From contig JAIBDV010000020.1 in the NCBI GenBank assembly GCA_024686055.1, positions 1 to 15,906 on the forward strand: a stretch of DNA of 15,906 bases, written 5' to 3'. The notes beneath the pieces are model-generated. The model was not told where the DNA came from. It searched no databases and saw only the letters and a program-made list of their open reading frames with translations. This DNA is from Neptuniibacter sp. GTDB taxonomy: Bacteria; Pseudomonadota; Gammaproteobacteria; Pseudomonadales; Balneatricaceae. The position numbers were made by a program, and so were the translations under genes. Shown here one piece after another: positions 7,551 through 13,049 of this stretch; position 1 is the stretch's first letter; every line of letters begins with the position of its first letter.

Positions 7551-8297
7551 ATGCTCAGTGAACCGTTTTTTCTATTGACCGCGACTCTCGCGATTCTGAT
7601 CACTGGCATCTCCAAAGGTGGCTTTGGCGGTGGCCTGGGCATGGTCGCAGTCCCCCTGATGGCGCTAACCATCTCACCGAGTCAGGCAGCGGCCATTATG
7701 CTGCCTATTTTGTGCCTGATGGATCTGTTTGCACTCTGGCATTTTCGCGGCCACGCCAACTGGCAGCATCTGCGTATTCTGTTACCCGCTGCTGTGCTGG
7801 GGATTGGGCTGGGTGCCCTCGGTTTTCATCACCTCAATGATGAACAGCTAAAACTGATGATCGGGCTGATCGCACTGGGCTTTATCAGCCACCGTTTCCT
7901 GCAGCGCCATAACCTCAAGCCCCAGCAAGCCAGTGTTATCCACGGCGGTTTCTGGGGCATGATCTCCGGCTTTACCAGCTTCGGCATCCACGCGGGTGGG
8001 CCACCGCTGAGCGTGTATCTATTGCCGCAGAAACTGGATAAAACCGTCTTTGCTGCCACCACGGTGGTCTTTTTCACCTGCGTTAACCTGCTCAAAGTGT
8101 TCCCCTACCTCTGGCTGGGCCAGTTCAGCAGCACCAACCTGAGCACTTCACTCCTGCTGGCCCCCCTCGCTCCGCTGGGGATCTGGCTGGGACGCTACCT
8201 CCATGATCGGTTGAGCGACCGGGGTTTCTTTTTCATCTGTTATGGCTTGCTGGCCGTCACCGGCTGCAAGCTGGTGTGGGATGGTCTGGCAGGCTGA
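7551..8297 (+). CDS. TauE/SafE-family permease (sulfite/organosulfonate exporter family)
   Basis: A 248-residue, very hydrophobic protein with about eight predicted membrane spans. The N-terminal stretch GISKGGFGGGLGMVAVPLMAL (from about residue 19) and the mid-protein HGGFWGMISGFTSFGIHAGGPPLSVYLLP are the duplicated signatures of the TauE/SafE family. Members move sulfite, sulfoacetate or other anions, but most, including this one, have no defined substrate. Nothing in the neighbourhood is a sulfur-oxidation or taurine gene, so the substrate is left open. The ATG has a weak ribosome binding site. A terminator upstream implies its own promoter, though none is convincing. Confidence 0.88.
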   Translation: MLSEPFFLLTATLAILITGISKGGFGGGLGMVAVPLMALTISPSQAAAIMLPILCLMDLFALWHFRGHANWQHLRILLPAAVLGIGLGALGFHHLNDEQLKLMIGLIALGFISHRFLQRHNLKPQQASVIHGGFWGMISGFTSFGIHAGGPPLSVYLLPQKLDKTVFAATTVVFFTCVNLLKVFPYLWLGQFSSTNLSTSLLLAPLAPLGIWLGRYLHDRLSDRGFFFICYGLLAVTGCKLVWDGLAG

Positions 8298-8303
8298 TAT
8301 ACT
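8295..8303 (+). promoter_or_regulatory. Candidate extended -10 promoter for the small unknown gene/trmO
   Basis: TGA-TATACT matches the extended -10 pattern TGn-TATAAT with one mismatch. It overlaps the TGA stop of the permease gene. Transcription would begin about 22 nt before the ATG at 8332. No good -35 box is visible, which extended -10 promoters can tolerate. Confidence 0.4.
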
Positions 8304-8331
8304 GACACCATCAAGACATGGAGCCAGAACG

Positions 8332-8631
8332 ATGACATCCACCACCGACAATCCGGCTGACCGCGCCTGCCAGCTGACCCGCGACCTGCTGGGCAATGCC
8401 CTGAAAGTCCGCGCTGAAAACCCTGAATACGCCCAGACCCCGGAGCAGAGCGCGATGATTCTGAGTATGGAGCTGGGGCGCCTGGCCATGGCACTGCCAG
8501 ACGCCGAACAGCAACGGATGGTTGAGGGGCTGAAAAAAGGCCTGAATAGCCTGCGTCTGACCAACGATGAGCGCAGTACTATTCTCAACCAGGTCGCACC
8601 GGCCATCTGGCCGGGGTTCAACGCTGGATGA
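8332..8631 (+). CDS. Small conserved-looking protein of unknown function
   Basis: A 99-residue soluble protein that I do not recognise. The ATG at 8332 is preferred over the longer in-frame start at 8242 because it has GGAG about 8 nt upstream and avoids overlapping the permease gene. The sequence is largely helical and charged (for example TRDLLGNALKVRAENPEY, then MILSMELGRLAMALPDAEQQ), with no signal peptide, cysteines or membrane segment. Its stop overlaps the first ATG of trmO as ATGA, which implies translational coupling. The sequence suggests a small all-alpha protein; nothing indicates a specific role. Confidence 0.7.
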   Translation: MTSTTDNPADRACQLTRDLLGNALKVRAENPEYAQTPEQSAMILSMELGRLAMALPDAEQQRMVEGLKKGLNSLRLTNDERSTILNQVAPAIWPGFNAG

Positions 8632-9377
8632 TGTCACCACTGACCCTGGAGCCGATCGGCTATATTCGCAGTGCCTTCAAAGAGAAGTTCGGTATTCCTC
8701 GTCAACCCGGGCTGGTGAAATCCCTGACCGCCACCATCGAACTGGTGCCGCCATTCAGTAACCCGGAAGCCGTGCGGGGGCTGGAGTCCTGCAGCCATAT
8801 CTGGCTGCTGTTCATTTTCAGTGAGTGCGTGGGCAAAGGCTGGAAGCCCACCGTCCGTCCGCCCCGGCTGGGCGGTAATCAACGCACCGGGGTATTTGGT
8901 TGCCGCTCCCCCTTTCGGCCCAACCCGATTGGCCTGTCGCCGGTTGAACTGCTGGGCATCGAACAACAGGGCGACCGCATGCTGTTACAGGTTAGCGGTG
9001 CCGATCTGCTCGATGGCACCCCCATCGTCGATATCAAGCCCTATGTTCCCTACGCTGACAGTCTTCCCGAGGCCGAATTTGGTCTGGCAAAAAACGCTGC
9101 GCAGCCACTGACACTACCCGTTGAGTTCAGCCCGCAGGCCGAGCAGGCCTGCCTCCACTTCAGCCAGCAACTGGGCCAGCCTCTGCAACAGCAGATCAGT
9201 GAGGTACTACGTTGCGACCCACGGCCCGCTTATAAAAAGCAGGACCATGAACGGGTCTATGGGCTCAACCTGCACAACCTCAATATTCGCTGGCAGATAA
9301 ACGCAGCCTGTATCCAGATTCTGGATATACTACCAACAGAGCCTATGCCAGCAGGAGCAGCAAACCATGGCGAATAA
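8628..9377 (+). CDS. trmO: tRNA (adenine-N6)-methyltransferase TrmO (TsaA/UPF0066 family)
   Basis: A 249-residue protein of the TrmO family, which uses SAM to methylate t6A at position 37 of ACY-decoding tRNA-Thr, giving m6t6A. Diagnostic segments are the start of the barrel (LEPIGYIRSAFKEKFGIPRQ, residues 7-26), the family signature from RPPRLGGNQRTGVFGCRS to RPNPIGLS (78-104), the strand DLLDGTPIVDIKPYVPY (126-142) and the C-terminal DPRPAYKK near residue 200. Length is close to E. coli TrmO. Two ATGs are adjacent (8628 and 8631); either overlaps the preceding gene. The 3' end overlaps the next gene by 11 nt. Confidence 0.93.
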   Translation: MMSPLTLEPIGYIRSAFKEKFGIPRQPGLVKSLTATIELVPPFSNPEAVRGLESCSHIWLLFIFSECVGKGWKPTVRPPRLGGNQRTGVFGCRSPFRPNPIGLSPVELLGIEQQGDRMLLQVSGADLLDGTPIVDIKPYVPYADSLPEAEFGLAKNAAQPLTLPVEFSPQAEQACLHFSQQLGQPLQQQISEVLRCDPRPAYKKQDHERVYGLNLHNLNIRWQINAACIQILDILPTEPMPAGAANHGE

Positions 9378-9732
9378 TCTGAAGAAATCACTGGCAATTG
9401 TGTTGCTGGTCAGCCCATTACTCAGCACCCCGGTACACGCCCAGGACAGCGCCACAGACTTGAATCTGGACAAGAAACTGCAGCAGATTCTGCAGCTAAA
9501 CAATGCCACCCAGCGCCGTATCCGCCCGGTGCTGGGCCGTCTGCAGAGTTGCCTGGTGACACAACGTAAACGACTGGGAGAGAATTTCAGCATCACTAAT
9601 CTGCGCCAGGCACAGCGTACCTGTAAGCCTTTGCTGGATCAGATGATTTCCAAACTGGGACTCAAATCAGAAGACGAAAAGAAGGCCGCCAGCAGCAGCC
9701 TGTATAACGCCCTGATCAAAGGCAGTATCTGA
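9367..9732 (+). CDS. Small secreted protein with two cysteines, unknown function
   Basis: A 121-residue protein with a classic Sec signal peptide: basic start (MANNLKKS), hydrophobic core, and a likely cleavage site after VHA (residue 25). The mature ~96 residues are basic and helical with two cysteines, C62 and C86, which could form one disulfide in the periplasm. I do not recognise a family. The start codon lies inside the 3' end of trmO (11-nt overlap), with AGGAG about 8-12 nt upstream, so expression is probably tied to trmO. The strong hairpin terminator follows the stop directly. The next gene, the DoxX of the RiPP locus, is convergent, so despite both being linked to the envelope they are not in the same operon. 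Confidence 0.75.
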   Translation: MANNLKKSLAIVLLVSPLLSTPVHAQDSATDLNLDKKLQQILQLNNATQRRIRPVLGRLQSCLVTQRKRLGENFSITNLRQAQRTCKPLLDQMISKLGLKSEDEKKAASSSLYNALIKGSI

Positions 9733-9749
9733 ACACAGCCACCGGGCAA

Positions 9750-9780
9750 AAAAAACCGTCAGCAGGCTGACGGTTTTTTT
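9750..9780. terminator. Bidirectional intrinsic terminator between convergent genes
   Basis: CCGTCAG (9756-9762) pairs with CTGACGG (9767-9773) around a 4-nt loop. The stem is flanked by a run of A on the left and seven T on the right, so it can act in both directions. It closes the trmO/secreted-protein transcript on the plus strand and the bufferin-type operon on the minus strand. Confidence 0.93.
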
Positions 9781-9795
9781 ATCACTGAAGAAAGT

Positions 9796-10404
9796 TTAAC
9801 GCGCGTCACGAAAGCGACGTGCCAGCCAGTAATCAACACTGAAATAGCGACCGCCACCGGTAAAGAACAGGCTCAGCAGCATAATGAAGTAGGTGATCGC
9901 AAATTCGATCCCGTTGTTCAGTATCACCACACTGCCCCGGCCGGTCAGCCAGTCATAGTTGCCGTTTTCAGCCAGTATCTCTTTGGCCCGGCTCAGGCGT
10001 TCGGCAGACTCGAGCACCCGGTCATTGGCCAGCCAGCTGCTCGCATCGGCAATCGCCAGCCAGCCATTGTCCCAGTGCACCGCAAACGCCGCCACCAGCA
10101 TGGTGACCATCAACGGCAAGGTAATCCAGCGAATCGCCAGCCCCAGAATCAGGGCAATACCGCCAAACAGTTCGGTCCCGGCTGCCATCGCTGCCATCAC
10201 CTCGGGCATCGGCAGGCCCAGACCCCATTCAGCATTACCAAACCAGGCAGCGGTGTCTTCAAAATGAGACAGCTTGTTGTAACCGGCCTGCATCAGCACA
10301 GGGGCCAGATACAGACGTAACAACAGCGGTGCCAGACCGTCCATCTGGCGGATAGAATCAAATACGTTGTGAATCTTGTTATAACGATCGATCAGAGTAG
10401 CCAT
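9796..10404 (-). CDS. DoxX-family membrane protein of the bufferin/HvfA-type locus
   Basis: A 202-residue protein of the DoxX family, with four predicted membrane segments near residues 24-42, 74-92, 94-111 and 167-185. DoxX proteins are a frequent fourth component (BufD-like) of MNIO operons of this class. Their role is unsettled; a redox or quinone-linked function, or help with membrane handling, has been suggested. Compared with typical ~140-residue DoxX proteins this one has a polar insertion of about 45 residues (112-156) between segments 3 and 4. The start is backed by AAGGAAG upstream. It lies 18 nt after bufC and is the last gene of the operon. Confidence 0.85.
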   Translation of the reverse strand: MATLIDRYNKIHNVFDSIRQMDGLAPLLLRLYLAPVLMQAGYNKLSHFEDTAAWFGNAEWGLGLPMPEVMAAMAAGTELFGGIALILGLAIRWITLPLMVTMLVAAFAVHWDNGWLAIADASSWLANDRVLESAERLSRAKEILAENGNYDWLTGRGSVVILNNGIEFAITYFIMLLSLFFTGGGRYFSVDYWLARRFRDAR

Positions 10405-10422
10405 ACACAGCTTCCTTATCTA

Positions 10423-11196
10423 TTACAGCGCTGTCCCCAGCAACACACCGGCACGGTGCAGATGCTGCATTGTTTCCAGTCCACCTTTGACCACCAGCTC
10501 TGGCTGTGGATGCTGCAGCTCAGCAGCAATCATCTCCAGCGCCTGCTGACCCGTCAGTTCCGATTGCTCGTCCAGCAATGACAGCAGTCGAGCCGTTACA
10601 GCGTTGGTCTCCATGAACTTCACATCATAGTCGCTGTTTCGGTACACCAGCAGGTAAGTCGGCTGAGCAGGGGCCGCTTCGGGCTGGTAATCAGGCCGGA
10701 TACAGTGCACCGGATACTGATAGGCCAGCGACCAGGCCAGCGGTGACTGCACCGGATGCCCCAGTAACAGATCCCCCTCAGCATCAACAGCCTCCGGTAA
10801 CTCGGCCTCAGAGATGTCCAGCGCCAGCTCGACCCACTCGTAGTGGGCCAGCTCAACCATAAACGCAGGATCGCATGGGTGCGGTTCACGTTCCTGGCTG
10901 ACGTAGGCCATAAACTCCTGACCTATTTCAAGAAACAACGGGGTTTTACAGCGGTGTTTTACAAAAAAATCGCGCACCATCGCATGCCAGTCAGCATCAC
11001 TGTAGAGCGTGCGCAGCACCGGAAACATACCACTGACAAAGCCTTCGATATTGTTGTAGAACAGATCACGGTAGATCTGCATACGACGATCTTCAACATG
11101 GGCCGGTGGCGGGTTAACCGAGGGCTGGCGGATATGTGCCGCAAAGTCGTACTGCATCTGAATAAAATCAGGTTTTTCAGGCGACGGTACGTTCAT
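10423..11196 (-). CDS. bufC: BufC/HvfC-like MNIO partner protein (DUF2063)
   Basis: A 257-residue protein whose N-terminal half has the DUF2063 pattern, including RRMQIYRDLFYNNIEGFVSG (from residue 37) followed by MFPVLRTLY. The C-terminal half, from about residue 170, is a small alpha/beta domain. In characterised systems this partner binds the precursor leader and forms a complex with the MNIO enzyme, acting like a RiPP recognition element. The ATG at 11196 has a strong GGAGGG ribosome binding site inside the 3' end of bufB. The two genes overlap by 20 nt, consistent with production at matched levels. No catalytic residues are expected. Assignment by family and context is strong; the symbol is by analogy. 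Confidence 0.9.
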   Translation of the reverse strand: MNVPSPEKPDFIQMQYDFAAHIRQPSVNPPPAHVEDRRMQIYRDLFYNNIEGFVSGMFPVLRTLYSDADWHAMVRDFFVKHRCKTPLFLEIGQEFMAYVSQEREPHPCDPAFMVELAHYEWVELALDISEAELPEAVDAEGDLLLGHPVQSPLAWSLAYQYPVHCIRPDYQPEAAPAQPTYLLVYRNSDYDVKFMETNAVTARLLSLLDEQSELTGQQALEMIAAELQHPQPELVVKGGLETMQHLHRAGVLLGTAL

Positions 11197-12025
11197 GTGC
11201 GGCCCTCCACTGCTGCTGATACTGGCGAACCTGTTCTACCTCTGGCAGCAATTCTGCCATGGGTGGAATATTGAAATCCCGCTCCAGCAGTGTCGGCACA
11301 TCACCAAACAGCTGGTAGGTTTTCTGAAGTATCTGCCATACCGGATCGACCACATCGGCACCATGGGTATCCACAATCAGATCCTCCGCTTCAACATAAT
11401 GTCCTGCAACATGCAGGTACATCAGCCGTTCTGCGGGCATCGCCGCCAGAAATTCATACGGATCGTAGTTGTGGTTAACACTATTGACATAGATGTTATT
11501 CACATCCAGCAACAGATCACAGTCGGCCTCGTCCAGCACCGCCTTGAGGAATTCAAGTTCGGTCAGCTCGGTGGTCGGCATGGCATAAAAAGAAACATTT
11601 TCGATCGCGATTCGCTGTTCCAGAATATCCTGGGTCTGGCGAATACGCGCCGCCACATGTTTCACAGCGTCTTCAGTAAACGGGATCGGCATCAGGTCGT
11701 AGAGGTGGCCATCATCGGAACAGTAACTGAGGTGTTCTGAATAACCGCGAATACCATGCTGTGCCATGAAATCTTTCAGACGGTACAGAAAGTCGGTGTC
11801 CAGCGGCTCAGGACCACCCAGCGACAGCGACAGACCATGTGCCATAAAAGGATAGCGTTCAGCATATTCGGCGAAGCGCTTACCGTGTCGGCCACCCAGG
11901 CCTATCCAGTTCTCCGGCGCAATCTCCAGAAAGTCTATCCGTCCTGGCTCGACCTCTGCCAGAGCGTCACTCATGCAGCGCCGGTAACCAAGCCCGGCAC
12001 CCTGTACGGGAAACTCTGTTTTCAT
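11177..12025 (-). CDS. bufB: MNIO (DUF692) multinuclear non-heme iron oxidase, peptide-modifying enzyme
   Basis: A 282-residue TIM-barrel protein of the DUF692 family, now called MNIO, which includes MbnB of methanobactin synthesis and HvfB/BufB. These enzymes use two or three iron ions and O2 to rearrange cysteines of precursor peptides into heterocycles. Conserved likely metal or catalytic residues are present: AHGLSLS (H63), YSEHLSY (E97, H98), IENVSFY (E142), LLDVNN (D174), LHVAGH (H205, H209), DTHG (D219, H221) and LERD (E248). The start has GAGGAG at good spacing. It follows bufA after a 180-bp gap containing a terminator. The substrate is almost certainly the EGKCG-repeat peptide upstream. 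The exact product (thiooxazole versus oxazolone/thioamide) cannot be read from sequence. Confidence 0.94.
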   Translation of the reverse strand: MKTEFPVQGAGLGYRRCMSDALAEVEPGRIDFLEIAPENWIGLGGRHGKRFAEYAERYPFMAHGLSLSLGGPEPLDTDFLYRLKDFMAQHGIRGYSEHLSYCSDDGHLYDLMPIPFTEDAVKHVAARIRQTQDILEQRIAIENVSFYAMPTTELTELEFLKAVLDEADCDLLLDVNNIYVNSVNHNYDPYEFLAAMPAERLMYLHVAGHYVEAEDLIVDTHGADVVDPVWQILQKTYQLFGDVPTLLERDFNIPPMAELLPEVEQVRQYQQQWRAAHERTVA

Positions 12026-12116
12026 GTGGCAAACTCCTCATACATACCCGCTCAAAACCATGATTCCAGATGACTGAACTTCATGCGTTCTGAATTGATC
12101 TGTTACTGCGGTTTAC

Positions 12117-12140
12117 AAAAAGGCCCCGAAAAACGGGGCC
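12117..12140 (-). terminator. Intrinsic terminator/attenuator between bufA and bufB
   Basis: In minus-strand RNA GGCCCCG (12140-12134), loop UUUUU, CGGGGCC (12128-12122) is followed at once by UUUUUG. This very GC-rich stem with a U tract is a textbook terminator on the minus strand only; no T tract follows it on the plus strand. It lies 66 nt after the bufA stop, so most transcripts may stop here and only a fraction continue into bufB, bufC and the DoxX gene. Confidence 0.85.
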
Positions 12141-12174
12141 CCATGGCGTTCAGATTTGATGGATCATCCGAACC

Positions 12175-12191
12175 TCGACATCAGGTGTCGA
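12175..12191 (-). other. Short perfect hairpin after bufA
   Basis: TCGACA-N5-TGTCGA is a perfect 6-bp inverted repeat starting 15 nt after the bufA stop codon and before the terminator. It has no U tract. It may protect the 3' end of a short bufA mRNA; this is inferred only from position. Confidence 0.4.
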
Positions 12192-12205
12192 ATCAGCCCA
12201 GCGGA

Positions 12206-12682
12206 TTAACCCTGGCCGCCACACTTGCCTTCGCCACATTTGCCTTCAGCTTTTTTCTTGTCGCCGCCGCACTTGCCTTCGCCGCATTTGCCTTCAGCTT
12301 TTTTGTCGCCGCCACACTTGCCTTCGCCGCATTTGCCTTCAGCTTTTTTCTTGTCGCCGCCGCACTTGCCTTCGCCACATTTGCCTTCAGCTTTTTTGTC
12401 GCCGCCGCACTTGCCTTCGCCGCATTTGCCTTCAGCTTTTTTCTTATCGCCGCCGCACTTGCCTTCGCCGCATTTGCCTTCAGCTTCTTTCTTATCGCCG
12501 CCGCACTTGCCTTCGCCACATTTGCCTTCGTGGTTATCAGCCAGCTGATTGTAACCAGCGTTCAGATCGGTTGCCGCAAATGGGTTTTCAGCTGCATTCG
12601 CAACGGACGCAGTCGCCAGACCAGCGATGAAAACAGCACCAACAGAAGCAACAACCGGTTTGATTACAGAATTCTTAGTCAT
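12206..12682 (-). CDS. bufA: BufA2/HvfA-type copper-binding RiPP precursor with 14 EGKCG motifs
   Basis: A 158-residue secreted precursor. The ATG at 12682 is chosen over the in-frame GTG at 12691 because that GTG forms part of the ribosome binding site AAGGTG, correctly spaced for the ATG. Residues 1-30 are a Sec signal peptide (basic start, hydrophobic core, cleavage after SVANA). Next is a conserved short segment (AENPFAATDLNAGYNQLA) typical of the family. Residues 52-156 contain seven EGKCGEGKCGG doublets joined by D-K-K-(K)-A linkers, giving 14 cysteines, all in EGKCG motifs. In HvfA and bufferins such cysteines are converted by the MNIO enzyme to copper-binding heterocycles, and the peptide protects against copper. 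The array is long and strikingly regular. The antisense and other-frame openings over it are composition artefacts. Confidence 0.94.
   Translation of the reverse strand: MTKNSVIKPVVASVGAVFIAGLATASVANAAENPFAATDLNAGYNQLADNHEGKCGEGKCGGDKKEAEGKCGEGKCGGDKKKAEGKCGEGKCGGDKKAEGKCGEGKCGGDKKKAEGKCGEGKCGGDKKAEGKCGEGKCGGDKKKAEGKCGEGKCGGQG
12215..12529 (-). repeat. Coding tandem repeat of the EGKCG doublet (7 units)
   Basis: From bufA start to stop the units are 48, 48, 45, 48, 45, 48 and 33 bp: 12529-12482, 12481-12434, 12433-12389, 12388-12341, 12340-12296, 12295-12248 and 12247-12215. Units 2-5 form a 93-bp higher-order period in which KKKA and KKA linkers alternate. In every unit the first EGKCG uses AAA and the second AAG for lysine, so the duplicated block is the doublet. 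Almost all differences are synonymous (TGT/TGC, GAT/GAC). Confidence 0.95.
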
Positions 12683-12803
12683 AGGTTTCACCTTATCGTT
12701 CTCGCGTTATATAGTCGCAGTATTTTCTGCGTTTTCTGATTTCAAAGAGCCCGTCACTGCTCTCGTTGTCTGTGACTGAGTCATAGCAGGAAAGTTTCAG
12801 ATT

Positions 12804-12833
12804 AAGTTAACTTTTTTTCATCTTTTTTAACTT
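12804..12833. promoter_or_regulatory. TTAACTT repeats with T/A tracts upstream of bufA
   Basis: The 10-bp palindrome AAGTTAACTT (12804-12813) is followed by a second TTAACTT (12827-12833) exactly 20 bp after the first (12807-12813), with T tracts between them. Spacing of two helical turns suggests a protein binding site, an UP-like element or bent DNA. It is about 125 bp upstream of the bufA ATG. Confidence 0.35.
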
Positions 12834-12991
12834 TCACTACAATTTCATTCATGTCGTGCTGACACATTAGCGCCCCTGGGTGAAAACTACCTGAAAATAC
12901 GACTCACCTTCTATTAACACCACTCACAGGCTTAGCAGCGCCTGAACAGCCAGGCAGAAGCATAGTTCGCAGTCCAGACTCGCCGATAGCT

Positions 12992-13019
12992 TTGCATCTG
13001 TACGTGACCAAAGTAATAT
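12992..13019 (+). promoter_or_regulatory. Possible promoter of the TDT-family transporter gene
   Basis: TTGCAT (12992-12997) and TAATAT (13014-13019) are 16 bp apart, and transcription would begin about 25 nt before the ATG at 13050. Both boxes match the sigma70 consensus only moderately. The second ATTAGCGCCCC copy overlaps the -10 and the predicted start. Confidence 0.4.
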
Positions 13020-13049
13020 TAGCGCCCCCTAATTAAAAGAGTAGTGGTC

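Larger units (their letters stand above)
12683..13049. other. AT-rich divergent intergenic region between bufA and the TDT transporter gene
   Basis: About 361 bp without a supportable gene. Towards bufA it has TATATA near 12707-12713, an 18-bp inverted repeat AGAGC-N8-GCTCT (12746-12763), an 11-bp dyad TGACTGAGTCA (12773-12783) and an A/T tract with repeated TTAACTT (12804-12833). Further right it has two copies of ATTAGCGCCCC (12866-12876 and 13018-13028). It must contain the promoters of both genes. No confident sigma70 promoter for bufA could be placed. An ECF-type promoter, as used by some bufferin operons, is possible but not demonstrable here. Confidence 0.7.

Noticed and set aside
8242..8331. 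Longer start for the small unknown gene inside the TauE/SafE gene
   Set aside because: It would overlap the permease by about 55 nt and lacks a ribosome binding site. The ATG at 8332 has GGAG upstream and begins the plausible protein.
12110..12118. GGTTTACAA, a perfect half-site of the E. coli-type BirA operator
   Set aside because: The inverted partner at the required spacing is missing, and the site lies beside the bufA terminator rather than in a biotin promoter. It is probably chance.
12215..12529. CRISPR-like array of ~45-48-bp repeats
   Set aside because: There are no unique spacers. The whole unit repeats and is in-frame coding sequence for EGKCG doublets.
12683..12691. GTG start for bufA at 12691
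   Set aside because: The GTG is part of the AAGGTG ribosome binding site correctly spaced for the ATG at 12682, so the longer form is unlikely.
12083..12739. Long hydrophobic open frame (218 codons, Phe/Ala-rich repeats) antisense to bufA, plus another open frame over the array
   Set aside because: It arises because the GC-rich EGKCG repeat lacks stop codons in several frames. bufA on the minus strand has the signal peptide, ribosome binding site, family motif and synonymous-only variation between repeats.
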